Positions 8,158 to 17,837 of a DNA stretch of 64,000 nt are shown piece by piece. A program made the position numbers and the translations under genes. The DNA comes from Candidatus Tumulicola sp. (GTDB taxonomy: Bacteria; Vulcanimicrobiota; Vulcanimicrobiia; Vulcanimicrobiales; Vulcanimicrobiaceae), in NCBI GenBank assembly GCA_036490475.1, contig DASXDT010000006.1, positions 1,054,001-1,118,000 on the forward strand, in the 5' to 3' direction. Numbering within the stretch: the first letter of the stretch is position 1; each line of letters opens with the position of its first letter. The notes beneath the pieces were generated by a model, which ran no database searches, was not told the DNA's origin, and saw nothing but the letters and a program-made list of their open reading frames with translations.

Positions 8158-9695
8158 CTGTCGGACAGTTCTTCGGGTTTGCTCGTGTCGATGCGCGGAA
8201 AGAGTGGCGCACCCCCCGAAACGCGGGCTCCGCCGGTCGATCCCCAAGCGCCCAGCGACGACCAATCGCCGTCGATCCGTCCGGTCGCGCCCAGGCGTTG
8301 CCACATCTCCTTGGACTTGGATGGCATGAACGGATGCAACAGCATCGCCAGACGCCGCAAGCCTTCCCACAAGTCGAACAGCAACGCGTCCAGCTCCTCG
8401 TTCCGGCCCTCTTTAAACATCAGCCAAGGTTTGCCGTCGTCGACCGATCGGTTCAATGCGGTAACCAATTCCCACGCGGATTCAAGTGCTTCGCGGAAGC
8501 GCAAGTCCAGGACGTGCGTTGCGAAGCTCGCCGGGAGCGCGGCGAAGCGTTCTTGCAACGGATTCACAACGTCCGGCCGCGCCGGCACCACGCTATCGCG
8601 ATATTTTTGCAGCATCGATGCAGTGCGATGCAGCAGGTTTCCAAGGTCGTTCCCGAGATCGCTGTTGTGGCGTTGCGCGATCTTGTCTTCCGAATATGAA
8701 AAATCGCTGCCGAAGGGCGCTTCGCGCAATAAGAAGTAGCGCAGCGAATCGGCGCCAAACGTCTCGACCAATGCGAACGGATCCACCGCATTGCCCAGGC
8801 TTTTGCCCATCTTTTGACCGTCTACCGTGATCCAGCCATGGGCGAATACGAGATCGGGCGCCACCTCGCCGATCGACCACAGCAACGCCGGCCAGATCAA
8901 GGTGTGAAAGCGCGCGATTTCTTTTCCGACCAGTTGCACCGACGCCGGCCAGTAGGTGGAGAACATCGTTTCATCGGTCGACCATCCGATGGCCGAAATG
9001 TAGTTGAGCAATGCGTCGAACCAGACGTAGATCACTCCGTCGTCGCCGCCGCCCGGAACGGGAATCCCCCAAGCTAAATTCTTGCGCGTGATCGACAGAT
9101 CGTCGAGGCCCTCTTCGAGCAGCGCCATCATCTCGTTGTAGACGCTGCGCGGACGCACCCAATCCGGATGATCGCGGAAGTGCGCTAGCAGGCGGTCGCG
9201 GTAATTCGAAAGTCGAAAAAACCAATCTTCTTCGGAAATCCGCGTGACTTCGCGGCCGCACGTGGGGCAACGCCCGTCGCGCAACTTCGATTCAGGCCAA
9301 AATGTCTCGTCTGAGACGCAATACCAGCCTTCATACGTCCCGAGGTAGACATCGCCGTTGGCGCGCATGCGTTCGAACACGGCTTGTACGACCCGTTCGT
9401 GACGCGGTTGGGTGGTGCGAATAAAATCGTCGTACTCAACGTCGTACGCGGCGAACAGCGCCTGCCAGCGCGGCACCAATTCGTCGCACCATTCTTGCGG
9501 CGTTTTGCCGGCTTGGGCAGCGGCATCGGCGACCTTTTGCCCGTGTTCGTCGGTGCCGGTGAGAAAACGAGCCGGGCCGCGAGTGCGAGCCATCCGCGCT
9601 AGCACGTCGGCGACGATCGTCGTGTATGCGTGGCCGATATGCGGATTGCCGCTAATATAATAAATCGGCGTGGTGACGTAAAAGGCGCGGCTCAT
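8154..9695 (-). CDS. metG: Methionyl-tRNA synthetase
   Basis: Class I synthetase that charges tRNA-Met, 513 residues. The HIGH motif is intact (NPHIGHAYTT, residues about 18-27). The KMSKS loop reads KMGKS (QKMGKSLGN, about residue 300), a variant found in other MetG proteins. A zinc-knuckle-like region has the CPTCG pair near residue 145. The anticodon-binding helical domain follows. The C-terminal tRNA-binding EMAP-like domain is absent, so this is the short form. The start overlaps rsmI as ATGA and the stop overlaps tatD as ATGA, so three genes are translationally linked. Confidence 0.96.
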   Translation of the reverse strand: MSRAFYVTTPIYYISGNPHIGHAYTTIVADVLARMARTRGPARFLTGTDEHGQKVADAAAQAGKTPQEWCDELVPRWQALFAAYDVEYDDFIRTTQPRHERVVQAVFERMRANGDVYLGTYEGWYCVSDETFWPESKLRDGRCPTCGREVTRISEEDWFFRLSNYRDRLLAHFRDHPDWVRPRSVYNEMMALLEEGLDDLSITRKNLAWGIPVPGGGDDGVIYVWFDALLNYISAIGWSTDETMFSTYWPASVQLVGKEIARFHTLIWPALLWSIGEVAPDLVFAHGWITVDGQKMGKSLGNAVDPFALVETFGADSLRYFLLREAPFGSDFSYSEDKIAQRHNSDLGNDLGNLLHRTASMLQKYRDSVVPARPDVVNPLQERFAALPASFATHVLDLRFREALESAWELVTALNRSVDDGKPWLMFKEGRNEELDALLFDLWEGLRRLAMLLHPFMPSKSKEMWQRLGATGRIDGDWSSLGAWGSTGGARVSGGAPLFPRIDTSKPEELSDR

Positions 9696-10564
9696 CGCGC
9701 AGGCCTTTCGCCGGTTGCCGCGGCTCCCTTGCCGCGTTTACGTTCCACCACGCGATCGTATACGTCGCCGCGCGTGCCGAGGCCGCGCGCCGCGAGTTCT
9801 TTGGCGATGTCGTTGGTACGCTCGCCGGCCGCCAACAGCACATCGATTGCGTCGTCGAGCCGCGCGTGGCCGGCGCCGGATTCATCGTCGATCGCCGGAA
9901 ACGTGCCGGGCGCCAACGCGAATGCGATCTCGCCTCGGACCGGCTCCGGTAACGCGGCTGCCACTTCGGACGGCGTTCCGAGGACCTGTTGCTCGTGCAG
10001 TTTTGTATATTCGCGTACTAAGAACATGCGGGTGACGGGCGCGATGGTATCCAGCGATTCGAGTGTCGCACGGATGCGACGCGGCGACTCGTACCAAATC
10101 GACGTGACGCCCGAGCACAGGGCCCGCAAAAAGCCGGCGCTACGGTCGCGCGCCGTTCGAGCCGCAAAACCTTCGAAGGAGAATCGGTCCAGCGGAAAGC
10201 CGCTCAATACCGCAACCCCGAGCGCGGCGCTGGGGCCGGGCAACACCTCGACGTCGACGCCCGCTCCGCGCGCTGCGGCGATCAGCTCGGTGCCGGGATC
10301 GGAAACGCCGGGCATCCCGGCGTCGGTCGTGAGCGCCACCACGCCGTCCCGCGCGCGCTGCAGGATGCCGTCGGTTACCGAGCGCGCATTTTGTTCGCGA
10401 TAGCTCCAGCACGGTTTCGCCGGCAGATCTAGCGCCGAGAGCAGTTTACGCGCCACCCGCGTATCTTCGGCGACGATCAGTTCGGCGTCGCGCAACGTAT
10501 CGAGCGCGCGCAGCGTAATGTCGCGCAAATTGCCGAGCGGCGTCGGAACCACGATTAGCGGCAC
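9692..10564 (-). CDS. rsmI: 16S rRNA 2'-O-ribose C1402 methyltransferase RsmI
   Basis: SAM-dependent tetrapyrrole-methylase-fold enzyme that methylates C1402 in the decoding centre. It is 290 residues. Family signatures are VVPTPLGNLRDITLRAL at the N-terminus, VAEDTRVARKLL near residue 35, and TDAGMPGVSDPGTEL near 82, followed by GPSAALGVAVLSGFP. A TTG at 10591 would add nine residues, but GAGG lies 5 nt before the GTG at 10564, which gives the expected N-terminus. It is the first gene of the rsmI-metG-tatD operon. Confidence 0.93.
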   Translation of the reverse strand: MPLIVVPTPLGNLRDITLRALDTLRDAELIVAEDTRVARKLLSALDLPAKPCWSYREQNARSVTDGILQRARDGVVALTTDAGMPGVSDPGTELIAAARGAGVDVEVLPGPSAALGVAVLSGFPLDRFSFEGFAARTARDRSAGFLRALCSGVTSIWYESPRRIRATLESLDTIAPVTRMFLVREYTKLHEQQVLGTPSEVAAALPEPVRGEIAFALAPGTFPAIDDESGAGHARLDDAIDVLLAAGERTNDIAKELAARGLGTRGDVYDRVVERKRGKGAAATGERPAR

Positions 10565-10651
10565 GCCAACCTCTCTCGCTGAAGGAGCCAAGCGGCGCCG
10601 TCCCGCAGTCGCCGGTACGTTGCTCTGCTATGTGTTGAGAGGTGTTTGGTT

Positions 10652-10984
10652 ATGCATGATTCGACCGATTCAATGACCGGAGCCGCGACCGCCGGCCTCG
10701 TCGGAATGTTCGGCATGATCGCCGTCATCGGCATCGCGCTCACCATTTTCTTCGTTTGGCTGTTCTGGCGTATCTTCGCGCGCACCGGCCAGAACGGCGC
10801 ACTCGGTCTACTGTGTTTGATTCCTTCGGTTGGGCCGCTTATCTGTTTACTGATGCTGGCCTTCAGCCGCTGGCCGATCGAAGACGCTATAGCCGCGCAC
10901 GCCTATGGAACGACGCCGCCGACAAACTATCCCCCGAGCTTCCCGCCAACCGATCCGCCCGGCACGTCGGTGATGCCTAGCTAG
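10652..10984 (+). CDS. Small two-helix membrane protein with Pro/Thr-rich tail
   Basis: I do not recognise a named family. The 110-residue protein has two clear hydrophobic helices (about residues 10-40 and 50-70) separated by a short basic loop with RTGQNG. A Pro-, Thr- and Tyr-rich tail starts after residue 85. The first helix and the loop resemble small DUF805-like or phospholipase-D-nuclease-N-like membrane proteins, but the match is weak. The ATG at 10652 has GAGAGG upstream with about 9 nt spacing; an upstream TTG at 10646 is less likely. It stands alone, divergent from rsmI and convergent with the aminopeptidase. Confidence 0.7.
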   Translation: MHDSTDSMTGAATAGLVGMFGMIAVIGIALTIFFVWLFWRIFARTGQNGALGLLCLIPSVGPLICLLMLAFSRWPIEDAIAAHAYGTTPPTNYPPSFPPTDPPGTSVMPS

Positions 10985-11000
10985 CGTCGTCCCTCGCGGC

Positions 11001-12422
11001 TCACGCCGACCAGATCCCGGCGATCCAGGCTTCTAGTTCGCCGGCTCGCGAGGGCAGCACCGACGACAGATTTTCGAAACCGCCGGATGTGACGACCACA
11101 TCGTCCTCGATGCGCACGCCGATGCCGCGAAAGCCTTCGGGGACGGTGGCGTCGTCGGGCTGGAAATACAATCCCGGCTCGACGGTCAACGCCATCCCCT
11201 GGCGCAGCGTTCCGTAGCGATAGTTTTCGGAACGCGCTTTTGCGCAGTCGTGCACGTCCATTCCGAGCATGTGGCTGACGTTATGCAGTGTGTAACGGCG
11301 ATAGAGTTGACGTTGCGGATCCAACACCTCGTCGACCGATCCGCGTAGAATGCCGAGATCGATCAAGCCCTGCGCCAACACCGCCATCGCGCGGCGGTTC
11401 GGCTCGAGAAAATCGTTACCGGGCGCGACCGCTTCCATCGCTTGTCGCTGCGCTTCCCACACTAATTCATAGATCTGCCGCTGCTCGGGCGTAAACGTTC
11501 CCGAGATCGGCAACGTGCGCGTCACGTCGGCGGTATAGAGCGAGTCGCACTCGACGCCGGCGTCGAGCAACAGCAAGTCGCCGGGTTGCAGAACGCCGTT
11601 ATTTCGCGTCCAGTGCAACGTGCACGCGTGATCTCCGGCGGCCGCTATCGTCAAGTAGCCGACGTCGTTGGCTTCGATCCGCGCGCGATTCCAAAACGCG
11701 CCTTCGATCGCGCGTTCGCTCGCGGTCTCGCGCATCGCAACGATCGCGTCCTCGAAGGCGCGTTTCGTGATGGCGCATGCCGTGCGGAGTTCGGCGACCT
11801 CGTACTCGTCCTTGATCAGCCGGGCCTCGGAACAATAGGTGGCCAGCTCGTCGTCCGCGGCATAGGCTGCATCCAGGGTCGTGTCGAGACCGCCGATCGC
11901 GCGTACCCGCGCGTTCGACCGGTCCAGGCCCTGTAGATACGAAACGGCGTCGTGAAGCGGCCGGCACTCATCGACGCCATAATACGGAAGGCTCTCGTCG
12001 ACCCCACGATGCCGCCCCACCCAGAGCTCGCCGTGCGCGCGGTCGGTGAAGAAATCGGCGGTGCCGCGATTATGCGGCCGTACGAACAGGATGGATCGGT
12101 GCCCGGTACCATCCGGCTCGAGCACCAGCAGGTCGCCGGGTTCGCCGCCGCCGGTGAAATACGCAAAATCGGTCGCCGGGCGGAAGCGGAAATTCGTATC
12201 GTTGGCCCGCACCCGCTCACCGCCCGCCGGCAGAATGAGGTGCGTGGCCGGAAAAGCGCGCGATAGCACGGCGCGTCGCTCTCGCAGACGGTCCACTTGC
12301 GGATGGACGGTCGAAGCGGCCTTTCGTTCGAGCCAGCCGTCGCGCATGAAGTCGATCAGCGCTTCCGGAGCGTCGGTGTCGTAGCCCGTCCGAGCGACGG
12401 GGGCTGAACGCGGAGAGGTCAT
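11001..12422 (-). CDS. pepP: Xaa-Pro aminopeptidase (M24B, aminopeptidase P)
   Basis: Cytoplasmic dinuclear metallopeptidase that removes an N-terminal residue before proline. It is 473 residues. The N-terminal aminopeptidase-P domain contains NFRFRPATDFAYFTGG. The pita-bread catalytic domain shows the ligands in order: LLLDAGVECDSLYTADVTRT (two Asp), VSHMLGMDVHD (His), TVEPGLYF (Glu) and GVRIEDDVVV (Glu). The frame is open 45 codons upstream, but that stretch lacks family similarity; the ATG at 12422 starts just before the conserved domain. A GAGG lies 13 nt upstream, which is rather far. Divergent from the DUF202 gene. Confidence 0.93.
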   Translation of the reverse strand: MTSPRSAPVARTGYDTDAPEALIDFMRDGWLERKAASTVHPQVDRLRERRAVLSRAFPATHLILPAGGERVRANDTNFRFRPATDFAYFTGGGEPGDLLVLEPDGTGHRSILFVRPHNRGTADFFTDRAHGELWVGRHRGVDESLPYYGVDECRPLHDAVSYLQGLDRSNARVRAIGGLDTTLDAAYAADDELATYCSEARLIKDEYEVAELRTACAITKRAFEDAIVAMRETASERAIEGAFWNRARIEANDVGYLTIAAAGDHACTLHWTRNNGVLQPGDLLLLDAGVECDSLYTADVTRTLPISGTFTPEQRQIYELVWEAQRQAMEAVAPGNDFLEPNRRAMAVLAQGLIDLGILRGSVDEVLDPQRQLYRRYTLHNVSHMLGMDVHDCAKARSENYRYGTLRQGMALTVEPGLYFQPDDATVPEGFRGIGVRIEDDVVVTSGGFENLSSVLPSRAGELEAWIAGIWSA

Positions 12423-12493
12423 GCGGATGCTTTCGCCTCGCGGCGATTTCGCGGCCTGCAGGCCCGGTTTCCGGCAAGCGAGCGTCGAACCGA

Positions 12494-12868
12494 GTGGGGG
12501 TGCAAAGCGACGTGCGCACCGCCGACGCCCTCGCCAACGAACGAACGTTCCTCGCATACGTACGAACGGCGCTGGCGTTCGTTGCGTTCGGGTTCGTTAT
12601 CGCGAAATTTTCGTTGTTCGCGCGCGAGTTTGCCGTACTGGTGCGCATCCATCCGGCGCACGAGAACGTCTCGACCGGCTTTGGAACCGCAATGGCCATC
12701 GCGGGGGTCGCGATTGCGCTACTCGGTGCGTTCCGGTACGCGGCGACCGATCGCGCGCTCAAGCAAGGCCGCATCAAACCGATGTCGATCGTAACCGGCT
12801 ATGCGATCGCCGGCCTCGTCGCAGCGATCGGCGCGGTCGTCGCCATGGCGTTGCTGGCCTACCGCTAG
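12494..12868 (+). CDS. DUF202 (YidH-like) membrane protein
   Basis: Small inner-membrane protein of 124 residues with three predicted helices. The family signature LANERTFLAYVRTALAFVAFG is at residues 13-33 (quoted in part: NERTFLAYVRTALA). Members are found widely; their role is not known, although some are linked to the vacuolar-transporter-chaperone fold. The start is a GTG at 12494 or at 12500; no strong ribosome site separates them. It is 70 bp from the divergent pepP start and 9 bp from the following secreted protein gene. Confidence 0.85.
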   Translation: MGVQSDVRTADALANERTFLAYVRTALAFVAFGFVIAKFSLFAREFAVLVRIHPAHENVSTGFGTAMAIAGVAIALLGAFRYAATDRALKQGRIKPMSIVTGYAIAGLVAAIGAVVAMALLAYR

Positions 12869-12877
12869 AGCGTAGCC

Positions 12878-13438
12878 ATGTGCAGGATGGGTCACATCGC
12901 GATTTCGGCAGTTGTCGCCGCCTGCATCAGCCTCATCGTTCCTGTTGAAGTGCGCGCGAGTTGCGAGCCGGGCGGCACTCCAACGTACGACGACATCTCC
13001 GGCATAGCCGTACGCCGCGGGTGCGGCACCGATCGATTTCATTACCTAGCGTGGGCGCGCAACGACGGCCTCATATTTTTCGCCGCTAAAAGTGAAACCC
13101 CAGTCAAAGGTTATTACGATGGCCGCGACGGACGGCCGTTGTTCGTGCGATTGCGACAAACGCTACGCGATGAAGACTTTCTTGCCGTGCGCTTAAAACC
13201 GTCGCCGACCGTCTATTTTGATGGGCCGTGCCAGACCGTGGAAATAATGCGCTGCGGTGTGGTTATCGCCGTCGGCGGGTTAAGTCCCGGAATACTTCCC
13301 TTTGAGGCCGATACGAGCGACCCTCAAATCCGTCGCTTCGAGGCAATCGTCGACAAACTGCAAGCGTCGATTTTCGCATGGCCATGGCAAAACGAGCACC
13401 CGGAAGTGAAACCATCACCGAGCCCGACGCCAAAGTAG
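12878..13438 (+). CDS. Small secreted Cys protein, TPTYDDI family (copy 1 of 3)
   Basis: Not a named family that I can assign with confidence. The 186-residue protein has a signal peptide ending near RASC. The mature part opens with CEPGGTPTYDDISGIAVRRGCG, the same layout (Cys, Gly, TxTYxDI, then a strand) as genes at 30799 and 63308. The last of those resembles DUF6438. Four Cys in the mature part could form disulfides. The tail is Pro/Ser-rich. The ATG at 12878 or at 12887 may start it; neither has a good ribosome site. It lies 9 bp after the DUF202 gene and ends 3 bp from nadC, on the opposite strand. Confidence 0.72.
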   Translation: MCRMGHIAISAVVAACISLIVPVEVRASCEPGGTPTYDDISGIAVRRGCGTDRFHYLAWARNDGLIFFAAKSETPVKGYYDGRDGRPLFVRLRQTLRDEDFLAVRLKPSPTVYFDGPCQTVEIMRCGVVIAVGGLSPGILPFEADTSDPQIRRFEAIVDKLQASIFAWPWQNEHPEVKPSPSPTPK

Positions 13439-13440
13439 CC

Positions 13441-14307
13441 TTAGTTTGACATTTCGATATCGAGGCCGACGTCCAGTGCCGGCGCGCTGTGCGTTATCCA
13501 GCCGGTGCTGATGACGTCGACGCCGGTGCGAGCGATCGTGGCGATCGATTGCAGCGTGACACCGCCGCTGGCTTCGGTCAAAACGCGCCCGGCGACCATC
13601 TCGACCGCACGCCGCAGCACGTCCGGCGGCATGTTGTCGAGCAGCACGGCGTCGATCGGCGTTTCAAGTGCTTCGCGCAACTGTTCGAGCGAATCGACTT
13701 CGACTTCCACCTTCATCATGTGACCGATGCGCGCACGCACCGCGGCGACTGCATCGCGAATCGATCCGGCCAGCGCGAGATGGTTGTCTTTGATCAGCAC
13801 AGCGTCGTCGAGACCGAAACGATGATTGATGCCGCCGCCGCAACGCACGGCGTATTTTTCCAACGCGCGCAAACCGGGCGTCGTTTTACGCGTATCGGCA
13901 ACCTGAGCCCGCGCGGGGGCGATCGCATCGACCATGCTTCGCGTCGCGGTCGCAATTCCACAAAGGCGCCCGAGTAGGTTGAGCGCGACGCGTTCGCCGC
14001 TCAATATGCAGCGCGCACTCCCCGATACGTGCGCGATCGCTCCACCGGCTGTTACGCGTTCGCCATCGGGAACGTCGATCGTCCATTCGATCGACGGCTC
14101 GAGCAAACGAAAGGCCAACAATGCAATCGACGTTCCGGCGACGACGCCGTCGCGCCGAGCCGCGAGCACGGCGCGCGCCCGCACCTCCGGCGAAACGATG
14201 GCGTCGGTCGTTACGTCGCCGCCGCGGCCGAGATCTTCGGCCAGCGCGGCTCGCACGACCGGCTCGGCGACCACCTCGAGAAATTGCGCCGAAACGCTAA
14301 CCGGCAT
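13441..14307 (-). CDS. nadC: Nicotinate-nucleotide diphosphorylase (quinolinate phosphoribosyltransferase)
   Basis: Converts quinolinate and PRPP to nicotinate mononucleotide, CO2 and diphosphate in de novo NAD synthesis. It is 288 residues. Family motifs are LAEDLGRGGDVTTDA near the N-terminus, SGERVALNLLGRLCGIAT, the substrate-binding DTRKTTPGLR, CGGGINHRFGLDDAVLIKDNH, and LLDNMPPD. The frame is open another 29 codons upstream, but the ATG at 14307 overlaps the nadB end by 11 nt and gives the normal N-terminus. It is the last gene of nadA-nadB-nadC. Confidence 0.96.
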   Translation of the reverse strand: MPVSVSAQFLEVVAEPVVRAALAEDLGRGGDVTTDAIVSPEVRARAVLAARRDGVVAGTSIALLAFRLLEPSIEWTIDVPDGERVTAGGAIAHVSGSARCILSGERVALNLLGRLCGIATATRSMVDAIAPARAQVADTRKTTPGLRALEKYAVRCGGGINHRFGLDDAVLIKDNHLALAGSIRDAVAAVRARIGHMMKVEVEVDSLEQLREALETPIDAVLLDNMPPDVLRRAVEMVAGRVLTEASGGVTLQSIATIARTGVDVISTGWITHSAPALDVGLDIEMSN

Positions 14308-15796
14308 CGCGTAACCGCGTAAACGAACGCTTTGCCAGCGCTTCATCGGAGGTCGGATTGTCGCTGCGATAGTGGCTGCCGCGGCTTTCGGCACGCGCTA
14401 ATGCGGCTTCGGCGATCAAGCGTCCGACCACCAAGAGATTGCGCAACTCGTCGCTGGGATCGCTAACCGATCGCTTCAGCTCTCCAATGCGTAACAACGC
14501 TTCACGTAAGCCGCGTTCGTGGCGTACGAGACCGACGTTCGAATACATGACGTTGCGCAGATCGCTAACGGCCTGTACGCCGGTTCCGCGTGGCGGCGGT
14601 TTCGGTGCGCGCGATGTCGGGCGACCTTTGGGCGCGGGCGCCGCGTCGAGTATATCGGTTGCGACCCGCGACCCATAGACCAACGCCTCGAGCAGCGAGT
14701 TGCTCGCTAAACGGTTCGCTCCGTGGACGCCGGTCGCGCTGGTCTCGCCACACGCCCAGAGTCGCGCCAAACTTGCGCGGCCCCACTCGTCGACGGCGAT
14801 ACCGCCCATGTGATAATGCGCCGCAGGAGCGACCGGAATGTTTTCGATGCGCGGATCGATGCCGGCCTCGCTGCAAAACGCGAACACGGTTGGAAACTTC
14901 GTGGGAAACGCCGCGCCGATGCGGCGCGCGTCCAGTCCGACGGTTCGTCCGTGATGCAACTGCTCGAAAATGGCTCGCGCGACCACGTCACGCGGTGCGA
15001 GTTCGGCGTCGGCATGGCGCCCCAACATAAATCGTTCGCCGAGATCGTTCACGAGAACGGCGCCTTCGCCGCGCACCGCCTCGGTCACCAACGGCATCGG
15101 GTCGCGTCCGATCGCAAGCGCAGTCGGATGAAATTGGACGAATTCCATATCGGCCAACAGTGCGCCGGCACGAGCAGCCATCGCGATTCCGTCGCCTGTG
15201 GCTTGCGGCGGATTCGTTGTAAACCGGTAGAGCCGGCCGATACCGCCGGTTGCCAGAATGACCGCGCCGGCGCGGTACTCGACGATTTCGCCGGACGCGT
15301 CGTCGCGACCGTACACGCCATATACACGGTCGGCGTCGGCGATCAAATCCAACGCCGATACGTTTTCGACGACATCGATCGACGGGTGCGAGAGGACCGC
15401 TTCGATCAGCGTGCTGAGAATCGCGTGGCCGGTTGCGTCGCCGCCCGATTTAACGATACGACGGCGCCCGTGCGCGGCTTCCCGGCCGAGTTCGAGTTCG
15501 CCCTCGGCGTCGCGATCGAACGTGGCGCCTAGTTCGAGCAGTTCTTCGATGCGGGCGGGTGCGTCGTCGGTTAAAATGTCGACGATCGCCTTGTCGCTGA
15601 TTCCCGCGCCGGCACGCTGCGTGTCGAGTGCGTGCAAGTGGGGAGAGTCGTCTTTGCCGACGGCTGCAGCGATGCCGCCTTGCGCCCAATCGGTCGCCGC
15701 GCCTTTCCCCAGGCGCGTTTTACACAGGACGGTGGTTCCACGCGGGGCGAGTTTGAGCGCGGCCATCAAGCCGGCGATGCCGGCTCCGACGACCAA
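14297..15796 (-). CDS. nadB: L-aspartate oxidase
   Basis: FAD enzyme that oxidises L-aspartate to iminoaspartate for NadA. It is about 499 residues. The dinucleotide-binding site VVGAGIAGLMAAL is right at the start, then the family TDWAQGGIAAAV loop, the HRRIVKSGGDATG-like region, the substrate HFHPTAL box (read here as VQFHPTAL) and the GANRLASNSLLEA motif. The start is unsure: TTG at 15796 is the first standard start in frame and removes most of the usual short N-terminal lead. The open frame runs on upstream without ATG, GTG or TTG, so a non-standard start is possible. It follows nadA after 28 bp. Confidence 0.93.
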   Translation of the reverse strand: MVVGAGIAGLMAALKLAPRGTTVLCKTRLGKGAATDWAQGGIAAAVGKDDSPHLHALDTQRAGAGISDKAIVDILTDDAPARIEELLELGATFDRDAEGELELGREAAHGRRRIVKSGGDATGHAILSTLIEAVLSHPSIDVVENVSALDLIADADRVYGVYGRDDASGEIVEYRAGAVILATGGIGRLYRFTTNPPQATGDGIAMAARAGALLADMEFVQFHPTALAIGRDPMPLVTEAVRGEGAVLVNDLGERFMLGRHADAELAPRDVVARAIFEQLHHGRTVGLDARRIGAAFPTKFPTVFAFCSEAGIDPRIENIPVAPAAHYHMGGIAVDEWGRASLARLWACGETSATGVHGANRLASNSLLEALVYGSRVATDILDAAPAPKGRPTSRAPKPPPRGTGVQAVSDLRNVMYSNVGLVRHERGLREALLRIGELKRSVSDPSDELRNLLVVGRLIAEAALARAESRGSHYRSDNPTSDEALAKRSFTRLRDAG

Positions 15797-15824
15797 CGTT
15801 TCGCTGCGACGAATCGTCGGGGCG

Positions 15825-16856
15825 TCAATCGCGCGGACGGCTAAACTCCAACATGCGGTCGACCGATAACCGAGCGCGGCGCGCGATCTCGGGATCGATC
15901 GTCACTTCATATTCCATCGATTGCAGCGAGTGCAGTATTTTGGGCAACGTATTGCGCTTCATGTGCGGACACAGGTTGCACGGCCGTACGAAATCGACAT
16001 TCGGATTCTTTGCCGCCACGTTATCGGCCATCGAGCATTCGGTCATCATCAATACGCGCGGCCGCTTCGTCGCCGGCGTCTCGTCGAGACCGCCGACGTA
16101 TTCGGCCATGCCTTGCGTCGAACCGACGTAATCGGCCGCGGCCAAAACATCGGGCGGACATTCCGGATGCGCCAACACGATCAGTCCCGGATCGCCCTCG
16201 CGATAACGTCGAATATCGTCTCCGCTAAAACGCTCGTGCACCTCGCAGTGGCCTTGCCACGCGATGATTTCGACATCGGTTTTGGACGCGACGTACGCGG
16301 CCAGATATTCATCCGGAAGAAAGATCACGCGCGGCACACCCAAGGCCCGAACGATTTGCACCGCGTTGCCGCTGGTGACGCACACGTCGGATTCGGCTTT
16401 GACTTCGGCCGACGTATTCACGTACGTTACGATCGGAACGCCGGGATACTTCTCGCGCAGCAGCCGTACGTCGGCGCCGGTGATCGATTCGGCCAGCGAA
16501 CATCCGGCTTTGAGATCGGGCACCAGCACGGTCTTTTGCGGATTGACCAGTTTCGCGGTTTCGGCCATGAAATGCACGCCGCATAAGACGATCACGTCGG
16601 CTTCCGTTTCCGCCGCCTTGATCGCCAACGCGAGTGAGTCGCCCACGATGTCGGCGACGGTATAATAGATTTCCGGCACTTGATAATTGTGAGCGAGGAT
16701 GACCGCGTTTCGCTCGCGCTTGAGACGCTGAATGGCCGCGACGTACGGAGCGTACAGCGGCCATTCGACTTCGGGGATAACGCCGCCGGCTCGCTCGAAC
16801 GTTTCGTGCGTTTCGGCGGCGATTTCAGGCGTGTAGGTGAGCTCGGCGATGGTCAT
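15825..16856 (-). CDS. nadA: Quinolinate synthase NadA
   Basis: [4Fe-4S] enzyme that condenses iminoaspartate with dihydroxyacetone phosphate to give quinolinate. It is 343 residues. Motifs are [32 protein letters not shown] with the first cluster Cys, [10 protein letters not shown], and the late [12 protein letters not shown] with a further cluster Cys. AAGGA is 5 nt before the ATG. The gap to the upstream hydrolase is only 12 bp and on the same strand, so the nad genes may be read from the promoter at 18460-18488. Confidence 0.96.
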   Translation of the reverse strand: MTIAELTYTPEIAAETHETFERAGGVIPEVEWPLYAPYVAAIQRLKRERNAVILAHNYQVPEIYYTVADIVGDSLALAIKAAETEADVIVLCGVHFMAETAKLVNPQKTVLVPDLKAGCSLAESITGADVRLLREKYPGVPIVTYVNTSAEVKAESDVCVTSGNAVQIVRALGVPRVIFLPDEYLAAYVASKTDVEIIAWQGHCEVHERFSGDDIRRYREGDPGLIVLAHPECPPDVLAAADYVGSTQGMAEYVGGLDETPATKRPRVLMMTECSMADNVAAKNPNVDFVRPCNLCPHMKRNTLPKILHSLQSMEYEVTIDPEIARRARLSVDRMLEFSRPRD

Positions 16857-16868
16857 TGATTCCTTACC

Positions 16869-17837
16869 TTACAACCCGGACGGCGAAGACCCGTTTGCGG
16901 CCGGAGCCGGTAACCCGTTGATAAACTGGTGCACGGCCGTATAAAACGCTTCCGGACGGTCCAACATCACGAAGTGGCGCGACGGACCGATTGCGACGAC
17001 GGTTGCCTGCGGCGCCCCCTTCAGGAGAGAAGTGTAGAACGCGACGCCTTGGTCTTGCGTGAAGCCGGCTTTCGAACCCATCTGCGGGTCGTACGGCATA
17101 ATCTCGAGGACGGGAATCGTGATTTTCGAGAGATCCGGGCGCAGATCGGCGATCAGGTCGGCTTGCAGCCAGGCAGCCACAATTTTTGGATCGCTGCTCG
17201 CTTCGAGCTGCGCCGTCGGAGCGACGAGCTGCGGATCGAGCGTACCGATGTTCTGCATGTATCTCGTTTCATACGCAAGCGCTCCGGCAGGCGATAACCC
17301 GGCGTACGATCCAGCCGCTTGTTTGGCAACCACGGTACGCTGATCGGTCGTTTGCGTGCTCAGCAGCGGGAAGATCGGCAGGCCGTCGGCGGCGACGATG
17401 GCGCGTAAGCGCTCGGGATGTTGCTCCGCTAGGTAGATCGCGAGCGTTCCGCCGAGGCTGTGCCCCACCACCACCGGCGACGCGATGTTGTGCGCCGACA
17501 GCATTTGCCAGAAGTCGTTTGAAAACGCCTCGAAGGTCGGCGTTTGAGCGGGCGCGGGCGTTCCGTCGAACCCGGCGAGCGTGACCGCATAGACGGTGAA
17601 GTACTGCGAAAAGTGTTCAATGGTGCCGTACCACGACCACGGCCCGCTACCTAAGCCTGGAATCAAGATCAAGTTCTGCGGTCCGGAACCGTATTTGTCC
17701 ACGTGGAGCATTCCGGAATCGAAGGACGCCGACGGCTTAGGAGCGGGCGGCAGCGTCGCAGCCGAAGCCGGTGCGGCTGCGACGGCGAGCGCGATGAGGG
17801 TGAGCGCGACCGCGATTCGGTTGACGAGGCGGATCAT
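16869..17837 (-). CDS. Secreted alpha/beta hydrolase
   Basis: Serine hydrolase of the alpha/beta fold, 322 residues, exported by a signal peptide that ends near ASAATLPP (about residue 28). The oxyanion strand LILIPGLGSGPWSW is near residue 55, the nucleophile elbow is GHSLGG near 130, and the late histidine is in GPSRHFVMLDRPEAF. Substrate unknown; esterase or haloperoxidase-like activities fit. The ATG at 17837 overlaps the XRE regulator stop as ATGA and has GGAGG 10 nt upstream. The open frame extends further but without family similarity. It is third in an operon with a membrane protein and an XRE regulator. Confidence 0.88.
   Translation of the reverse strand: MIRLVNRIAVALTLIALAVAAAPASAATLPPAPKPSASFDSGMLHVDKYGSGPQNLILIPGLGSGPWSWYGTIEHFSQYFTVYAVTLAGFDGTPAPAQTPTFEAFSNDFWQMLSAHNIASPVVVGHSLGGTLAIYLAEQHPERLRAIVAADGLPIFPLLSTQTTDQRTVVAKQAAGSYAGLSPAGALAYETRYMQNIGTLDPQLVAPTAQLEASSDPKIVAAWLQADLIADLRPDLSKITIPVLEIMPYDPQMGSKAGFTQDQGVAFYTSLLKGAPQATVVAIGPSRHFVMLDRPEAFYTAVHQFINGLPAPAANGSSPSGL

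Noticed and set aside
15796-15870. NadA-NadB fusion by frameshift
   Set aside because: The nadA stop is intact and the nadB frame is offset by one base with no sign of lost sequence; an early TTG or rare start explains it.
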